Positions 1 through 8,400 are shown, counted from the first letter of the stretch. The stretch: 11,926 nucleotides of DNA from Bacillaceae bacterium UBA7792 (GCA_002480735.1 DLCS01000177.1:1-11926), one strand, 5' to 3'. The notes: a model not told the origin generated them from the sequence alone. Numbers and translations: made by a program.

Positions 1-19
1 ATTATAGAGGAAGTTAGCA

Positions 20-742
20 ATGGATAAGGATTTAGAAACCAAGATTAAGAACATAAAAACTAAGTCGAAATGGGGCTGCTTTGCTTGGGTGGCCATATTA
101 CTTTTTGGACCAGTAATTTTATTTATATACGAAATGAACTTCAAGGAAACTACCTTAGTCATCAGTCATTCCCCGAGCAATCTACACACAATAAAAGTTG
201 TTGAAAAAGGTCAGCCTGCATGGTTTGGTCCGTCAACGGTTCGAATAAAATATGGCTGGAAGCATATAGACCAAACCATTTATAACGATGGAAAAAAACT
301 AGATTCGAATGTAGTAGTTAGATGGAAGAATGATGATGAGGCCTTGATTTTGATTGATGGTGAGGAGCAAGCCCAAGAGGTCATTAAATTTGATGGCAAA
401 GCTTCTAATCCTTTTCAAACTAGGGATTTTGAGGTTGAATTAGGATCTTTTACTTTCAAGACAAGTGAATCACCTAATCTAAAGAATATTATAGAACTTA
501 GAGAAATAAGCAAATCTAAAGGCTCATCTTCTTTTTCTACGGTTAAAATTTATTATGGGAAAAGAGGAAGTGTTTTAGAAAAATTTAAAGAGTACATTCC
601 TCAAGACATGTACGTTCCTGATGATTTCCAAGTGGAATGGATCAATGACGAGCAGGCTAGGATTAAAATAATGAGGGAGTCTGAAAATGGGGAAGCCCGT
701 AACGTAGATTTAATAGACATTGATATTGATTCAAATTTATAG
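20..742 (+). CDS. Membrane-anchored protein of unknown function with a duplicated extracytoplasmic domain
   Basis: I do not recognise a named function. The 240-residue product has a short charged N-terminus, one hydrophobic segment at about residues 19-37, and a hydrophilic remainder, so it is probably a single-pass membrane protein with most of its mass outside the cell. That remainder looks like two copies of one roughly 80-90-residue unit, about 100 residues apart. SPSNLHTIKVVEKG (51-64) matches SPNLKNIIELREIS (151-164), PSTVRIKYG (71-79) matches FSTVKIYYG (172-180), and DSNVVVRWKNDDEALILI (95-112) matches PDDFQVEWINDEQARIKI (200-217). The SP...strand...W-x-D/N-D layout recalls the small Bacillus membrane proteins grouped as DUF5412, but that link is tentative. 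The ATG at 20 follows an AGAGGAAG ribosome site at 6-13. Anything upstream lies outside the window. A weak stem (742-758) overlaps the stop codon. No neighbour suggests a pathway. Confidence 0.8.
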   Translation: MDKDLETKIKNIKTKSKWGCFAWVAILLFGPVILFIYEMNFKETTLVISHSPSNLHTIKVVEKGQPAWFGPSTVRIKYGWKHIDQTIYNDGKKLDSNVVVRWKNDDEALILIDGEEQAQEVIKFDGKASNPFQTRDFEVELGSFTFKTSESPNLKNIIELREISKSKGSSSFSTVKIYYGKRGSVLEKFKEYIPQDMYVPDDFQVEWINDEQARIKIMRESENGEARNVDLIDIDIDSNL

Positions 743-835
743 GCGATTCGGAATAGCCCTTTGTATAGAAAAATTCAACTGGGGCGCGAGCATTTCCTTT
801 TGGAGAGAAGAGCTTTATACGTTAGAACGAAAATG

Positions 836-864
836 TGTAAATCCAATAGTTTTTCTTGTATAAT
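836..864 (+). promoter_or_regulatory. Putative sigma-A promoter of the MFS exporter leader
   Basis: A perfect TATAAT -10 hexamer lies at 859-864. A poor -35 match (TGTAAA, 836-841) lies 17 bp upstream. Transcription would start near 871, giving an untranslated leader of about 108 nt before the TTG at 979. The weak -35 lowers confidence and could mean that an activator is needed. Confidence 0.5.
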
Positions 865-875
865 GTAATTATCAA

Positions 876-919
876 AGATTTTATCTTGCGAAAAGTAACG
901 AAAAGAAATAGTAAAATCT
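876..919 (+). promoter_or_regulatory. Leader stem just upstream of the attenuator
   Basis: AGATTTTA (876-883) is exactly complementary to TAAAATCT (912-919), with a possible extra T-G pair inside. It would close a 27-28-nt loop three bases before the terminator hairpin. The pairing is AT-rich and therefore weak, but its position directly before a terminator suggests a structured leader. Confidence 0.35.
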
Positions 920-922
920 AGT

Positions 923-950
923 AAGCACCTTCTATAGCAAGGGTGCTTTT
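923..950 (+). terminator. Rho-independent terminator in the leader of the MFS exporter (possible attenuator)
   Basis: AAGCACC (923-929) pairs with GGTGCTT (942-948). A T-G and a T-A pair extend the stem to 9 bp around an 8-nt loop, and TTTT follows. It lies between the putative promoter (859-864) and the exporter start (979), so read-through would be needed for expression. It could instead end transcription from the gene at 20-742, but the TATAAT between them favours a regulatory role. Confidence 0.6.
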
Positions 951-963
951 GTATTGGATGATA

Positions 964-981
964 AAAGGGGGAACAGTTTTG
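964..981 (+). promoter_or_regulatory. Ribosome binding site that fixes the TTG start of the MFS exporter
   Basis: AAAGGGGGAA (964-973) is followed, after a 7-nt spacer from its last G, by TTG at 979-981. The frame is open further upstream to a GTG at 943 inside the terminator stem and an ATG at 958. Neither has a comparable ribosome site, and the protein begins in family-typical fashion (MQKETNKKLVIV) from the TTG. Confidence 0.7.
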
Positions 982-2352
982 CAAAAGGAAACAAACAAGA
1001 AATTAGTGATCGTTGCCCTCTTAATTGCAACTTTTTTGACGGCGATTGAAGGGACGATAGTCAGTACGGCAATGCCAAGAATTGTGGAAGATTTAGGAGG
1101 AAGTCATCTATATACATGGGTGATTTCAATCTATTTATTGGCATTAGTTATCAGTACACCTGTATTTGGGAAGCTCGCTGATTTATACGGAAGAAAGCTG
1201 ATGTTTACCATTGGTACGATTATTTTCCTTATTGGTTCAATGCTTTCAGGAATCTCGCAAACGATGGAACAATTGGTCATCTTCCGCCTAATTCAAGGAA
1301 TTGGAGCGGGTGCTTTGGCGACGATTCCTTTTACGATTATTGGTGATGTGTTCGAGTTCAAGATGCGTGCAAAAATGCAGGGCTGGATGAGCAGTGTGTG
1401 GGGGATTGCCGGGATTGTTGGACCGCTAGCGGGTGGAGTGATTGTCGATCAAATCACATGGCATTGGATTTTCTTTATGAATCTTCCATTTGGAATTATA
1501 TCCTTATTCCTTCTTTGGACAGCTTTACAAGAAAACATTGAAAAGAAGAAGCAAATTATCGACTATGCTGGAATTATTACCTTTGCGATTTGTATGACCG
1601 CCTTTTTGTATGCGTTGACCTTGCTGAAGGATAATAAGCAGTTAACAGGAAATATTTCGCTTCTATTCATTATTGCAATTATTACCCTTGGAGTATTCTT
1701 TTGGATTGAAGCAAAAGGGAAGGAGCCGATGCTGCCGCTTTCCTTGTTCAAAAATCGCTTTATTACGATTTCGAATATCTCTGGATTTTTATTAGGATTT
1801 ATTCTTGTTACGGTTACTTTCTATATTCCATTATGGGTGCAAGGGGTGACAGGCTTAAATGCTACCTATTCCGGAATTGCAATGATGCCGATGTCCCTCA
1901 CATGGCCGATTGGTGCAATGGTATCGGGAAGACTGATGAGTAAGAGGTCGATCGGTAGTATTACCTTAACCGGGATTGCCGTTGTGATCGTCAGCTGTAT
2001 CATGCTCGTATTCTTTAATACGGAAACAACGATTCCATGGATGCTGGTCGTAACAGGAGTGATTGGTTTTGGCTTTGGCTTATCCCTTACTGCTTTTACA
2101 GTTGCGGTTCAATCGGCTGTGGAATGGAAAATTCGAGGAGCAGCGATGGGATCGAATAACTTAATGAGAAATCTTGGGCAGGTCATTGGAATTGCGATTT
2201 CTGGTTTGTTATTGAGCGATGAGCTGAAGGGTCAAGCACTGGAATCAAGCTTGCATTCGGTTTTTATTTTGCTAACCGTGCTAGCAGTAGTTTCATTTGT
2301 TGTAACGAGCTTGCTTCTTAAGGAAAAAGAAACAGCATTAGTAACTGAGTAA
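979..2352 (+). CDS. MFS multidrug efflux transporter, DHA2 (EmrB/QacA, 14-helix) family
   Basis: This is a predicted 457-residue integral membrane drug:proton antiporter that would export toxic lipophilic or cationic compounds. The family is shown by motif D1 in the first helix (LTAIEGTIVSTAMPRI, about residues 20-35), motif A in the loop after helix 2 (GKLADLYGRK, 64-73), and the antiporter motif C in helix 5 (GIAGIVGPLAGG, about 142-153). The acidic residue in D1 is Glu, where many relatives have Asp. Hydrophobic segments continue almost to the C-terminus, consistent with 14 helices, and the protein is slightly shorter than QacA-type members. It resembles the Bacillus Bmr3/MdtP group, but I cannot name the substrate. 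The start is the TTG at 979 with a strong ribosome site. It is transcribed alone, with its own promoter and a leader terminator, so antibiotic- or ligand-triggered attenuation is a reasonable inference. There is no adjacent regulator gene. Confidence 0.88.
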   Translation: MQKETNKKLVIVALLIATFLTAIEGTIVSTAMPRIVEDLGGSHLYTWVISIYLLALVISTPVFGKLADLYGRKLMFTIGTIIFLIGSMLSGISQTMEQLVIFRLIQGIGAGALATIPFTIIGDVFEFKMRAKMQGWMSSVWGIAGIVGPLAGGVIVDQITWHWIFFMNLPFGIISLFLLWTALQENIEKKKQIIDYAGIITFAICMTAFLYALTLLKDNKQLTGNISLLFIIAIITLGVFFWIEAKGKEPMLPLSLFKNRFITISNISGFLLGFILVTVTFYIPLWVQGVTGLNATYSGIAMMPMSLTWPIGAMVSGRLMSKRSIGSITLTGIAVVIVSCIMLVFFNTETTIPWMLVVTGVIGFGFGLSLTAFTVAVQSAVEWKIRGAAMGSNNLMRNLGQVIGIAISGLLLSDELKGQALESSLHSVFILLTVLAVVSFVVTSLLLKEKETALVTE

Positions 2353-2382
2353 AAACATTTGGATTTCTTGCATTTGAACGAA

Positions 2383-2403
2383 ACCCAATAGCTCTTATTG
2401 GGT
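2383..2403. terminator. Hairpin after the MFS exporter gene
   Basis: ACCCAATA (2383-2390) and TATTGGGT (2396-2403) form a perfect 8-bp stem with a 5-nt loop, 30 nt after the exporter stop. The following bases (ATAACC) are not a T-run, so intrinsic termination here would be weak. Confidence 0.4.
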
Positions 2404-2434
2404 ATAACCTGCGGAATTCAATTGTTTGAACAAT

Positions 2435-2462
2435 ACCCAATAGCCAATAATGGCTTGCTTTT
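2435..2462 (+). terminator. Second small hairpin with T-rich tail after the exporter gene
   Basis: AGCCA (2442-2446) pairs with TGGCT (2451-2455) around an ATAA loop and is followed by TGCTTTTT. The upstream arm belongs to a second copy of ACCCAATAGC (2435-2444), whose first copy is at 2383-2392. It is probably a weak terminator. Confidence 0.35.
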
Positions 2463-2526
2463 TAAAATTTCCTAACCCATCCATAATAAATCTCTATTAC
2501 AAAGTATTTTTATGATGGCAAATATA

Positions 2527-2574
2527 AAGGCTTTCCAAACAGATAGGGTAACTGTCTTTTGGAAAGCCTTTTCT
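2527..2574. terminator. Strong bidirectional terminator between the exporter and narI
   Basis: A perfect 13-bp stem is formed by 2527-2539 (AAGGCTTTCCAAA) and 2558-2570 (TTTGGAAAGCCTT), with a further ACAG/CTGT pairing inside the loop. On the + strand TTTTCT follows. On the - strand the exit side reads TTTATATTT. It therefore serves both convergent units, the exporter and the narGHJI operon. Confidence 0.8.
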
Positions 2575-2595
2575 GGGGCTTATCAGACAGCCCCA
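2574..2595. other. Short hairpin next to the narI stop codon
   Basis: TGGGGCT (2574-2580) and AGCCCCA (2589-2595) form a perfect 7-bp GC-rich stem with an 8-nt loop, 11 bp beyond the narI stop. There is no T-run on either strand. It would sit in the narGHJI mRNA tail just before the bidirectional terminator and may protect the 3' end. Confidence 0.5.
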
Positions 2596-2606
2596 TCTTC
2601 TATTTT

Positions 2607-3296
2607 CTATAGATTTTGCTGTCTTGGTCCACGCTTACGGTAAATGACATAGCTTCGGGATAAATAACGAAGCGGTGCACTAAATACATGGACAAGGCGG
2701 GTAAACGGCCATGCCGCAAAAATTCCAAATACAGCAAGAATATGAATTTTGAACCAAAGTGGAACATCAGCCATCAGACTGGCATCCGCGCGGAAGGTAA
2801 GAACTCCCCTTAGCCAAGGTCCAATCGTTGTCCGATAATCAAATCCTTGAGAGTCGATATTAAGGAATGTTGCAGACATTCCCGATAAGACGACAATCAC
2901 CAAACAGATTAAACTAACCCAGTCGCCCTTTGTACTGGTTACGACTAGACGTCTTACAGTCATACGTCGATAACAAAGGATTAGAAGCCCAATTGCTGCT
3001 GCGATCCCGGCAGGAATTCCTCCAATTAGGGCGATGGTGTGATATTGATGCTCCGACACTCCCATAGTCTCATAGACTTCAATCGGAATTAATAGCCCCA
3101 TCACATGTCCACCAAATACAAAGATAATTCCCCAATGAAAAAGATTGCTACCTATTCGAAGCAATTTCTTTTCCAGAAGCTCACTGGACTTTGATGTCCA
3201 CCCAAACTGATCATGCTGATAACGATATATATGCCCGCCGATAAAGATCGTTAGGACGATATAGGGGAGGACTACCCATAAAAACTGTTCGTACAT
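2607..3296 (-). CDS. narI: Respiratory nitrate reductase gamma subunit, cytochrome b (NarI)
   Basis: This 229-residue membrane subunit oxidises menaquinol at the outer face of the membrane and passes electrons through two b haems to NarH and then NarG. Five hydrophobic segments are visible. The four expected haem-ligand histidines are present as H54 and H64 in one helix (FHWGIIFVFGGH) and H185 and H203 in the last helices. Their spacings of 10 and 18 match those of E. coli NarI (56/66 and 187/205). Length fits Bacillus NarI. The ATG lies inside the end of narJ (25-nt overlap), with AAGGAGG about 11 nt upstream within narJ, so the two genes are probably translationally coupled. It is the last gene of the operon and is followed by the hairpins at 2527-2595. 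Confidence 0.96.
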   Translation of the reverse strand: MYEQFLWVVLPYIVLTIFIGGHIYRYQHDQFGWTSKSSELLEKKLLRIGSNLFHWGIIFVFGGHVMGLLIPIEVYETMGVSEHQYHTIALIGGIPAGIAAAIGLLILCYRRMTVRRLVVTSTKGDWVSLICLVIVVLSGMSATFLNIDSQGFDYRTTIGPWLRGVLTFRADASLMADVPLWFKIHILAVFGIFAAWPFTRLVHVFSAPLRYLSRSYVIYRKRGPRQQNL

Positions 3297-3847
3297 ATTT
3301 CTTCGCTCCTCCTTACGGCCTTTGTAATGCCCGCTTCCTTAAGAGCAAGCATCATTGCCTTCATAATGTGACCATAAAGGTTCTGTTTCGGATCTAATTT
3401 TGATTCGATTTCTTTAATATTTTCCAAGTATCGGTCAAAAATAGGTCTAAATGTTTCCTGCTCAACCTGGCTCGCAAATTCAAGCATTACTGGGAGATAA
3501 TCAGGGAGTTCTTTATCTGTTACATGAAATCCATGCAATTTATAATAGTTTTTCAAGAATAAAAGGTCCATGCCTCTTTCTCTTTGCTCTCCATTGGTCA
3601 TGTACGTAACGTAAAGATTTGTTTTCTTACCGAAATCGAATGTATCCACATAGGTAGAAATAAAATCAGCCGTTGATAGAATTGTAGCTTTATTTAGAAA
3701 TTGCTGAAGCTCTTCTTTTAATTTGGAGTTTGATAAAGAATCAAGCTCTTCTTGGAGATCCTCAAGCGACTCAATAAATTCTTGGTTGGGATAACTCAAT
3801 AAATACGAGCAAAATTGAAAACCTAGCCGAATTTCCTGTTCAATCAT
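3272..3847 (-). CDS. narJ: Nitrate reductase molybdenum cofactor assembly chaperone (NarJ)
   Basis: This cytoplasmic 191-residue chaperone of the TorD/NarJ family binds apo-NarG, helps insert the molybdenum cofactor and the FS0 iron-sulfur cluster, and is not part of the final enzyme. Family marks are the YVDTFDFGKKTNLYV stretch (66-80), the LFLKNYYKLHGF region (96-107) and ELPDYLPVMLEF (113-124). The reading frame is open for another 82 codons upstream, but that part only mirrors the narH end and the intergenic palindromes in another frame. The ATG at 3847 has a GGGTGGTG ribosome site about 7 nt upstream and gives a length close to B. subtilis NarJ. Unlike the other junctions in this operon, narJ does not overlap the gene before it: 112 bp separate it from narH. 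Confidence 0.95.
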   Translation of the reverse strand: MIEQEIRLGFQFCSYLLSYPNQEFIESLEDLQEELDSLSNSKLKEELQQFLNKATILSTADFISTYVDTFDFGKKTNLYVTYMTNGEQRERGMDLLFLKNYYKLHGFHVTDKELPDYLPVMLEFASQVEQETFRPIFDRYLENIKEIESKLDPKQNLYGHIMKAMMLALKEAGITKAVRRSEEICTNSFYG

Positions 3848-3875
3848 GCTTTCACCACCCATTTCAATTATTTGA

Positions 3876-3910
3876 GTCAAAAGTGTCCACTCCATATGGA
3901 CACTTTTGAC
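3876..3910. repeat. 14-bp perfect inverted repeat in the narH-narJ gap
   Basis: GTCAAAAGTGTCCA (3876-3889) and TGGACACTTTTGAC (3897-3910) are perfect reverse complements with a 7-nt loop. In the operon mRNA (- strand) the exit side reads TCAAATAATTG, not a T-run, so this is not a clear terminator. It lies 28 nt upstream of the narJ start and could affect mRNA stability or the NarH:NarJ ratio. Confidence 0.8.
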
Positions 3911-3925
3911 AAAAAGTCCACCGGC

Positions 3926-3955
3926 GGTACCTGGTACCACTTGGAAGGGGTACCA
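3926..3955. repeat. GGTACC-rich palindromic segment beside the narH stop
   Basis: GGTACC occurs three times in 29 bp (3926-3931, 3933-3938, 3949-3954). TGGTACC (3932-3938) and GGTACCA (3949-3955) form an inverted repeat. With the neighbouring 3876-3910 hairpin it fills almost the whole narH-narJ gap. An imperfect direct repeat (GTCAAAAGTGTCCAC at 3876-3890, GACAAAAAGTCCACC at 3908-3922) links the two halves. It looks like a small dispersed palindromic element of the sort found between genes in Bacillus. That identity is inferred. Confidence 0.5.
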
Positions 3956-3959
3956 CCTA

Positions 3960-5426
3960 TTAGAGTGTTCCGCATGCGCCTGGGCCGCCGGCGAAGGCAA
4001 GACCACAGCTACCTTGCTCATCGTAAAGGTCAGCGACTTCTTCACGATGGGATGCTGGGATAACGAAACGGTCTTCATATTTGGCAATCGCAAGGAGGCG
4101 ATACATGTCCTTAATATCCTGCTCGCTTAAGCCTAGGTCTTTCACAATATCCACATTTGGAGTCTTATTTGTTTGTACACTTCTCATATACGTTCTCATA
4201 ACCGCCATTTTCTTTAATACGTTGCGGATGTGAGACTCATCTCCGGCTGTAAGAAGATTGGCCAAATATTCAATTGGAATTCTCATTTGATCGATCGCTG
4301 GGAAGATGTCCTCCGCATTTGAGCTGCTTCCAACCCCTTCAAACATGTTCATGATTGGGCTTAGTGGTGGAATATACCAAACCATTGGCATCGTGCGATA
4401 TTCAGGATGTAGCGGTAGGGCAATTTTCCAATCGATGATCATTTTGTAAATAGGTGATTTCTGAGCAGCCTCAATGAATTCCATTGGAATGCCTTCCTTT
4501 TTCGCTTCAGCTATGACTTCAGGATCATGAGGATCAAGGAAAATATCTAATTGTGCATGATACAGATCCTTTTCATCGGCAAGAGCCGCTTCCTCAACCT
4601 TATCCGCATCATAGAGCATTACACCAAGATAACGAATCCGACCTACACAGGTCTCAGAACAAATCGTTGGCATACCAGCTTCAATTCTTGGGAAGCATAG
4701 CGTACACTTCTCTGCTTTATTTGTTTGCCAGTTAAAATATACTTTCTTATATGGACAGGAAGTAACACAATGTCTCCAAGCACGGCAAGCGTTCTGGTCA
4801 ACAAGGACGATCCCGTCTTCATCGCGTTTGTACATCGCTCCTGAAGGACAGGCACTTACACAAGCAGGGTTTATACAGTGTTCACAAATTCTTGGAAGAT
4901 ACATCATGAATACATCTTCAAATTCAGTGCGAATTTGGTTTTCCATTTTCTCTACGTTCGGATCTTGAAGGCCAGTAATATGGCCGCCAGCAAGGTCATC
5001 CTCCCAGTTTGGTCCCCAGAGAATTTCCATGAAATCACCAGTCAGAGACGACTTTGGACGAGCCACAGGCTGAACTTTACGCTCTGGACTATTGGTTAAT
5101 GTTTCATAATCGTAGTTCCATGGTTCATAGTAATCATCGATTTCTGGAAGATCTGGATTATAAAACAAATTGAGTAATCGCTTCATTTTGGAGCCTGATT
5201 TAAGCTGAAGCTTGCCGTTCTTCACTTCCCAACCGCCGCGATACTTCTCCTGGTCCTCCCAACGCTTTGGATAGCCGATACCTGGCTTTGTTTCCACGTT
5301 GTTGAAGTACATATATTCCGCACCTGGACGGTTCGTCCAGGTGTTTTTACAGGTTACACTACATGTATGACAGCCAATACATTTATCTAAATTCATGACC
5401 ATCCCAATTTGAGCTTTAATCTTCAA
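3960..5426 (-). CDS. narH: Respiratory nitrate reductase beta subunit, four-cluster iron-sulfur protein (NarH)
   Basis: This 488-residue cytoplasmic-side subunit carries electrons from NarI haem to NarG through four Fe-S clusters. All four cysteine groups are visible: C16/C19/C22/C26, C181/C184/C189/C193, C214/C220/C224, and C241/C244/C256/C260. In the third group Trp (W217, CRAWRHC) replaces a cysteine, as in E. coli NarH, so one cluster should be [3Fe-4S]. Spacing equals E. coli NarH with a constant offset of three. The start is TTG at 5426 (product MKIKAQIGMVMNLDKCIGC), not the upstream in-frame codons. AAGGAGG lies 9 nt before it, and the length fits B. subtilis NarH (487). The start overlaps the last 11 nt of narG, which suggests translational coupling. 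The C-terminus ends in FAGGPGACGTL right beside the palindromic gap, so its last few residues may have been altered. Confidence 0.96.
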   Translation of the reverse strand: MKIKAQIGMVMNLDKCIGCHTCSVTCKNTWTNRPGAEYMYFNNVETKPGIGYPKRWEDQEKYRGGWEVKNGKLQLKSGSKMKRLLNLFYNPDLPEIDDYYEPWNYDYETLTNSPERKVQPVARPKSSLTGDFMEILWGPNWEDDLAGGHITGLQDPNVEKMENQIRTEFEDVFMMYLPRICEHCINPACVSACPSGAMYKRDEDGIVLVDQNACRAWRHCVTSCPYKKVYFNWQTNKAEKCTLCFPRIEAGMPTICSETCVGRIRYLGVMLYDADKVEEAALADEKDLYHAQLDIFLDPHDPEVIAEAKKEGIPMEFIEAAQKSPIYKMIIDWKIALPLHPEYRTMPMVWYIPPLSPIMNMFEGVGSSSNAEDIFPAIDQMRIPIEYLANLLTAGDESHIRNVLKKMAVMRTYMRSVQTNKTPNVDIVKDLGLSEQDIKDMYRLLAIAKYEDRFVIPASHREEVADLYDEQGSCGLAFAGGPGACGTL

Positions 5427-8400
5427 GCCAATCAACCTCCTTGAGTTTACGGATGACCACATTTACGTCACGTTGATTTCCTGTTGGTCCGTAATAGTTA
5501 AAGCCATAGCTTAGCTGTGCATAGCCACCGATCATATGGGTAGGCTTCACATAAATTCTTGTTGGGCTATTATGAGTACCTCCGCGATTGCTGGTAAGGT
5601 TTGTACCTGGTACGTTAATATGTCGGTCCTGAGCGTGATGCATAAAGGCCATTCCTCTTGGAATTCTGTGTGAGACAACCGCTCTTGCAACGACGACACC
5701 GTTGCGGTTAAAGCACTCGATCCAATCATTATCTAGAACGCCAACATCAGCGGCATCATCCTTGTTCATCCATACGGTTGGACCACCGCGGAAAAGGGTG
5801 AGCATTGGTTGTGAATCAAAATACATACTGTGAATCGACCACTTATTATGCGGTGTTAAGTAGTTCAGAACAATTTCTTTGCCTTCCTCTTCAGGACGGT
5901 TTTTCTTAAATGGTTTATGTTGAAGAATTGGCTTAAAGGTGGCCATTGCTTCTCCAAATTCCTGCATCGTTTCATGATCAATATAGAATGACTGTCTTCC
6001 CGTAATCGTTCTCCAAGGAATAAGTCGTTCAACATTGGTTGTAAATGGTGAATAACGTCGTCCACCTTTTTCAGAACCACTAAAAGCAGGGGAGGTGATC
6101 ACCGTTTTTGGCTGAGCTGTAATTTGGGCAAATGTAAAACATTCTTCTTCCCGTTCAGCAGCTAAGTCGACTAGTTCAAGATCTGTTTTCTTCTCAAGTG
6201 CTTCCCATGCTTTAACCGCCATTCTTCCGTTTGAAGTAGAAGAAAGAGTTAGTACTGCTTCACATGCACTTTTGGCCGTTTCAATGCTAGGACAGCCATC
6301 ACCGATTCCACCTTGGTGAGTTCCAAGAACCTTCTTCAATTTTTCATATTCTTCTTCTGCGGACCATGTAATTCCCTTTATTCCATATGGAGCGTTCTTG
6401 ACATTTGGTCCTAAAGTGATCATTTTGTCATAAATAAGCTTGTAATCCCTCTCAACGACATGGATCTGTGGCATCGTTTTCCCAGGAATCGGCTCGCATT
6501 CGCCTTTACTCCAGTCCTTCACGATTCCAAGCGGCTGTGCTAGCTCCTGCGGTGTATCATGGAGCAATGGTGTAGCTACAACCTCTTTTAGTGGTTCTAT
6601 TTCTAGTTCAGCAGCCATTTCTGATACGTTTTTGGCAATTGATTTGAAAATCTCCCAGTCTGAACGTGATTCCCATGGTGTTGAAACAGCTGGATTAAAT
6701 GGATGGATAAATGGATGCATATCCGTACTGTTCAAATCATGTTTTTCATACCAGGTTGCTGCCGGTAAAATAATGTCTGAATATAGTCCTGTACCTGCCA
6801 TACGGAAATCAAGATCAATGAGTAAATCGAGTTTTCCTTCAGCCGCCTTGTCATGCCACTTAATTTCTTCAGGGCGCAGGCTGTCATCATCATCATTTAA
6901 TACTCCGCTTTGTGCTCCTAGTAAATGCTTTAAGAAATATTCATGTCCTTTTCCAGAACTAGAAATAAGGTTTGAACGCCAAACAAATAGATTTCTAGGG
7001 AAGTTTACAGGATTATCCGGATCTTCTATCGCGAACTGTAATTTGCGGTCTTTTAGTTTTGCTGCTACATATTTTCCGACTTCCTCAGGTGTATTAGCCC
7101 CAGCTTGTTCAGCCTCTTTGTAGAGGTCAATGGTGTTTTGATCAAATGTAGGGTAAGAAGGAAGCCAGCCAAGTCTTGCTGCCATAACGTTATAATCGGC
7201 ATAATGATCGTAGCGGGCTTTGTCATACAATGGTGAAATATGATCACTTACTGGATGCTCTTCATAACGCCACTGGTCTGTTGAAAAATAGAAAAATGAC
7301 GTTCCGTTTTGAAGCTTAGCTGGACCTGACCAGTCTTTTGCTGTTGCAATCGTTTGCCAGCCCTCAACAGGTCGGAGCTTCTCTTGACCAACATAGTGAG
7401 CCCAGCCACCACCATTCACACCTTGTGCACCGACAAATAGAACAAGATTTAAGACGGCGCGATAAATCGTATCGGCATTGAACCAGTGATTGATTCCCGC
7501 ACCGACGATGATCATGGAGCGACCATTTGTATCAAGGGCATTTTGGGCAAACTCTCGAGCAATTTGTGTGACTAGTTCTGGTTTAACACCAGTAATTTTT
7601 TCCTGCCATTCAGGTGTGAAAATCGAATCGTTCATCGAAGTTCCACCAAGTCCACGGTCAACCCCATAGTTTGCAAGTGTAAGGTCGTAGACGGTTGTTG
7701 TATAGAAGACCTCTCCATTTACCTCTACTTTTTTCATTGGGACGTTTCGATAAAGAATTTGATTGCCTTCATGGGAAAAATAAGGAAGCTTCACAGTTGC
7801 GATTTCTTCTTCGATTCCTTCGAAAGACAATCTTGGATCGATTTTTTCTTCGGTTTCTTCGTCGATCATTTTAAGATTCCATTTTGCTTTGTCTTCCCAG
7901 CGAGCGCCCATCGTTCCATGAGGAATCACCAATTTGCCGTTCAGATTGTTGAAAAGGACAGGCTTAAACTCACCGTTTTCAGTTGCTTTACCAAGGTCGG
8001 CAGCATTTAGGAAGCGATCAGGAATGAACTGCTCCCCGTCTTTTTTCAAGGTCACAACAAATGGGAAATCAGTATATTGCTTCGCATAGCTGATAAAGTA
8101 GTCATGCTGATTCTCTACATAGAATTCTTTCAAAATGACATGGCCCATCGCCATGGCAACGGCCCCATCCGTTCCTTGCTTGACCTTCATCCAATCATCA
8201 GAAAACTTGGTGGACTCCGCGTAATCAGGGCTGACTGAAACAACCTTTGTCCCACGATAGCGAACTTCTGCAAGGAAATGGGCATCAGGTGTCCGTGTTT
8301 GCGGAACGTTTGAACCCCATGTCATGATGTAGCCGGAATTATACCAGTCACTGCTTTCAGGCACGTCCGTTTGATCGCCCCAAATTTGTGGGGAGGCAGG

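Noticed and set aside
886..921. Possible leader peptide (TTG start, 11 codons, stop TAG just before the terminator)
   Set aside because: There is no good ribosome site and the start codon is weak. The position is suggestive, but the evidence is not enough to annotate it.
775..984. 69-codon - strand open frame in the exporter leader
   Set aside because: It crosses the terminator and promoter. No ribosome site and no protein-like pattern.
3876..3910. narH-narJ hairpin read as an intrinsic terminator
   Set aside because: In the transcription direction no T-run follows the stem, and narJI needs expression with narGH.
3848..4093. Open frame upstream of narJ that would add 82 residues
   Set aside because: It overlaps the narH 3' end in another frame and reads through the palindromes. 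NarJ length and the GGGTGGTG ribosome site support the ATG at 3847.
6632..7123. 163-codon open frame on the + strand within narG
   Set aside because: Antisense shadow of a clear narG coding sequence. Its product has no recognisable domain.
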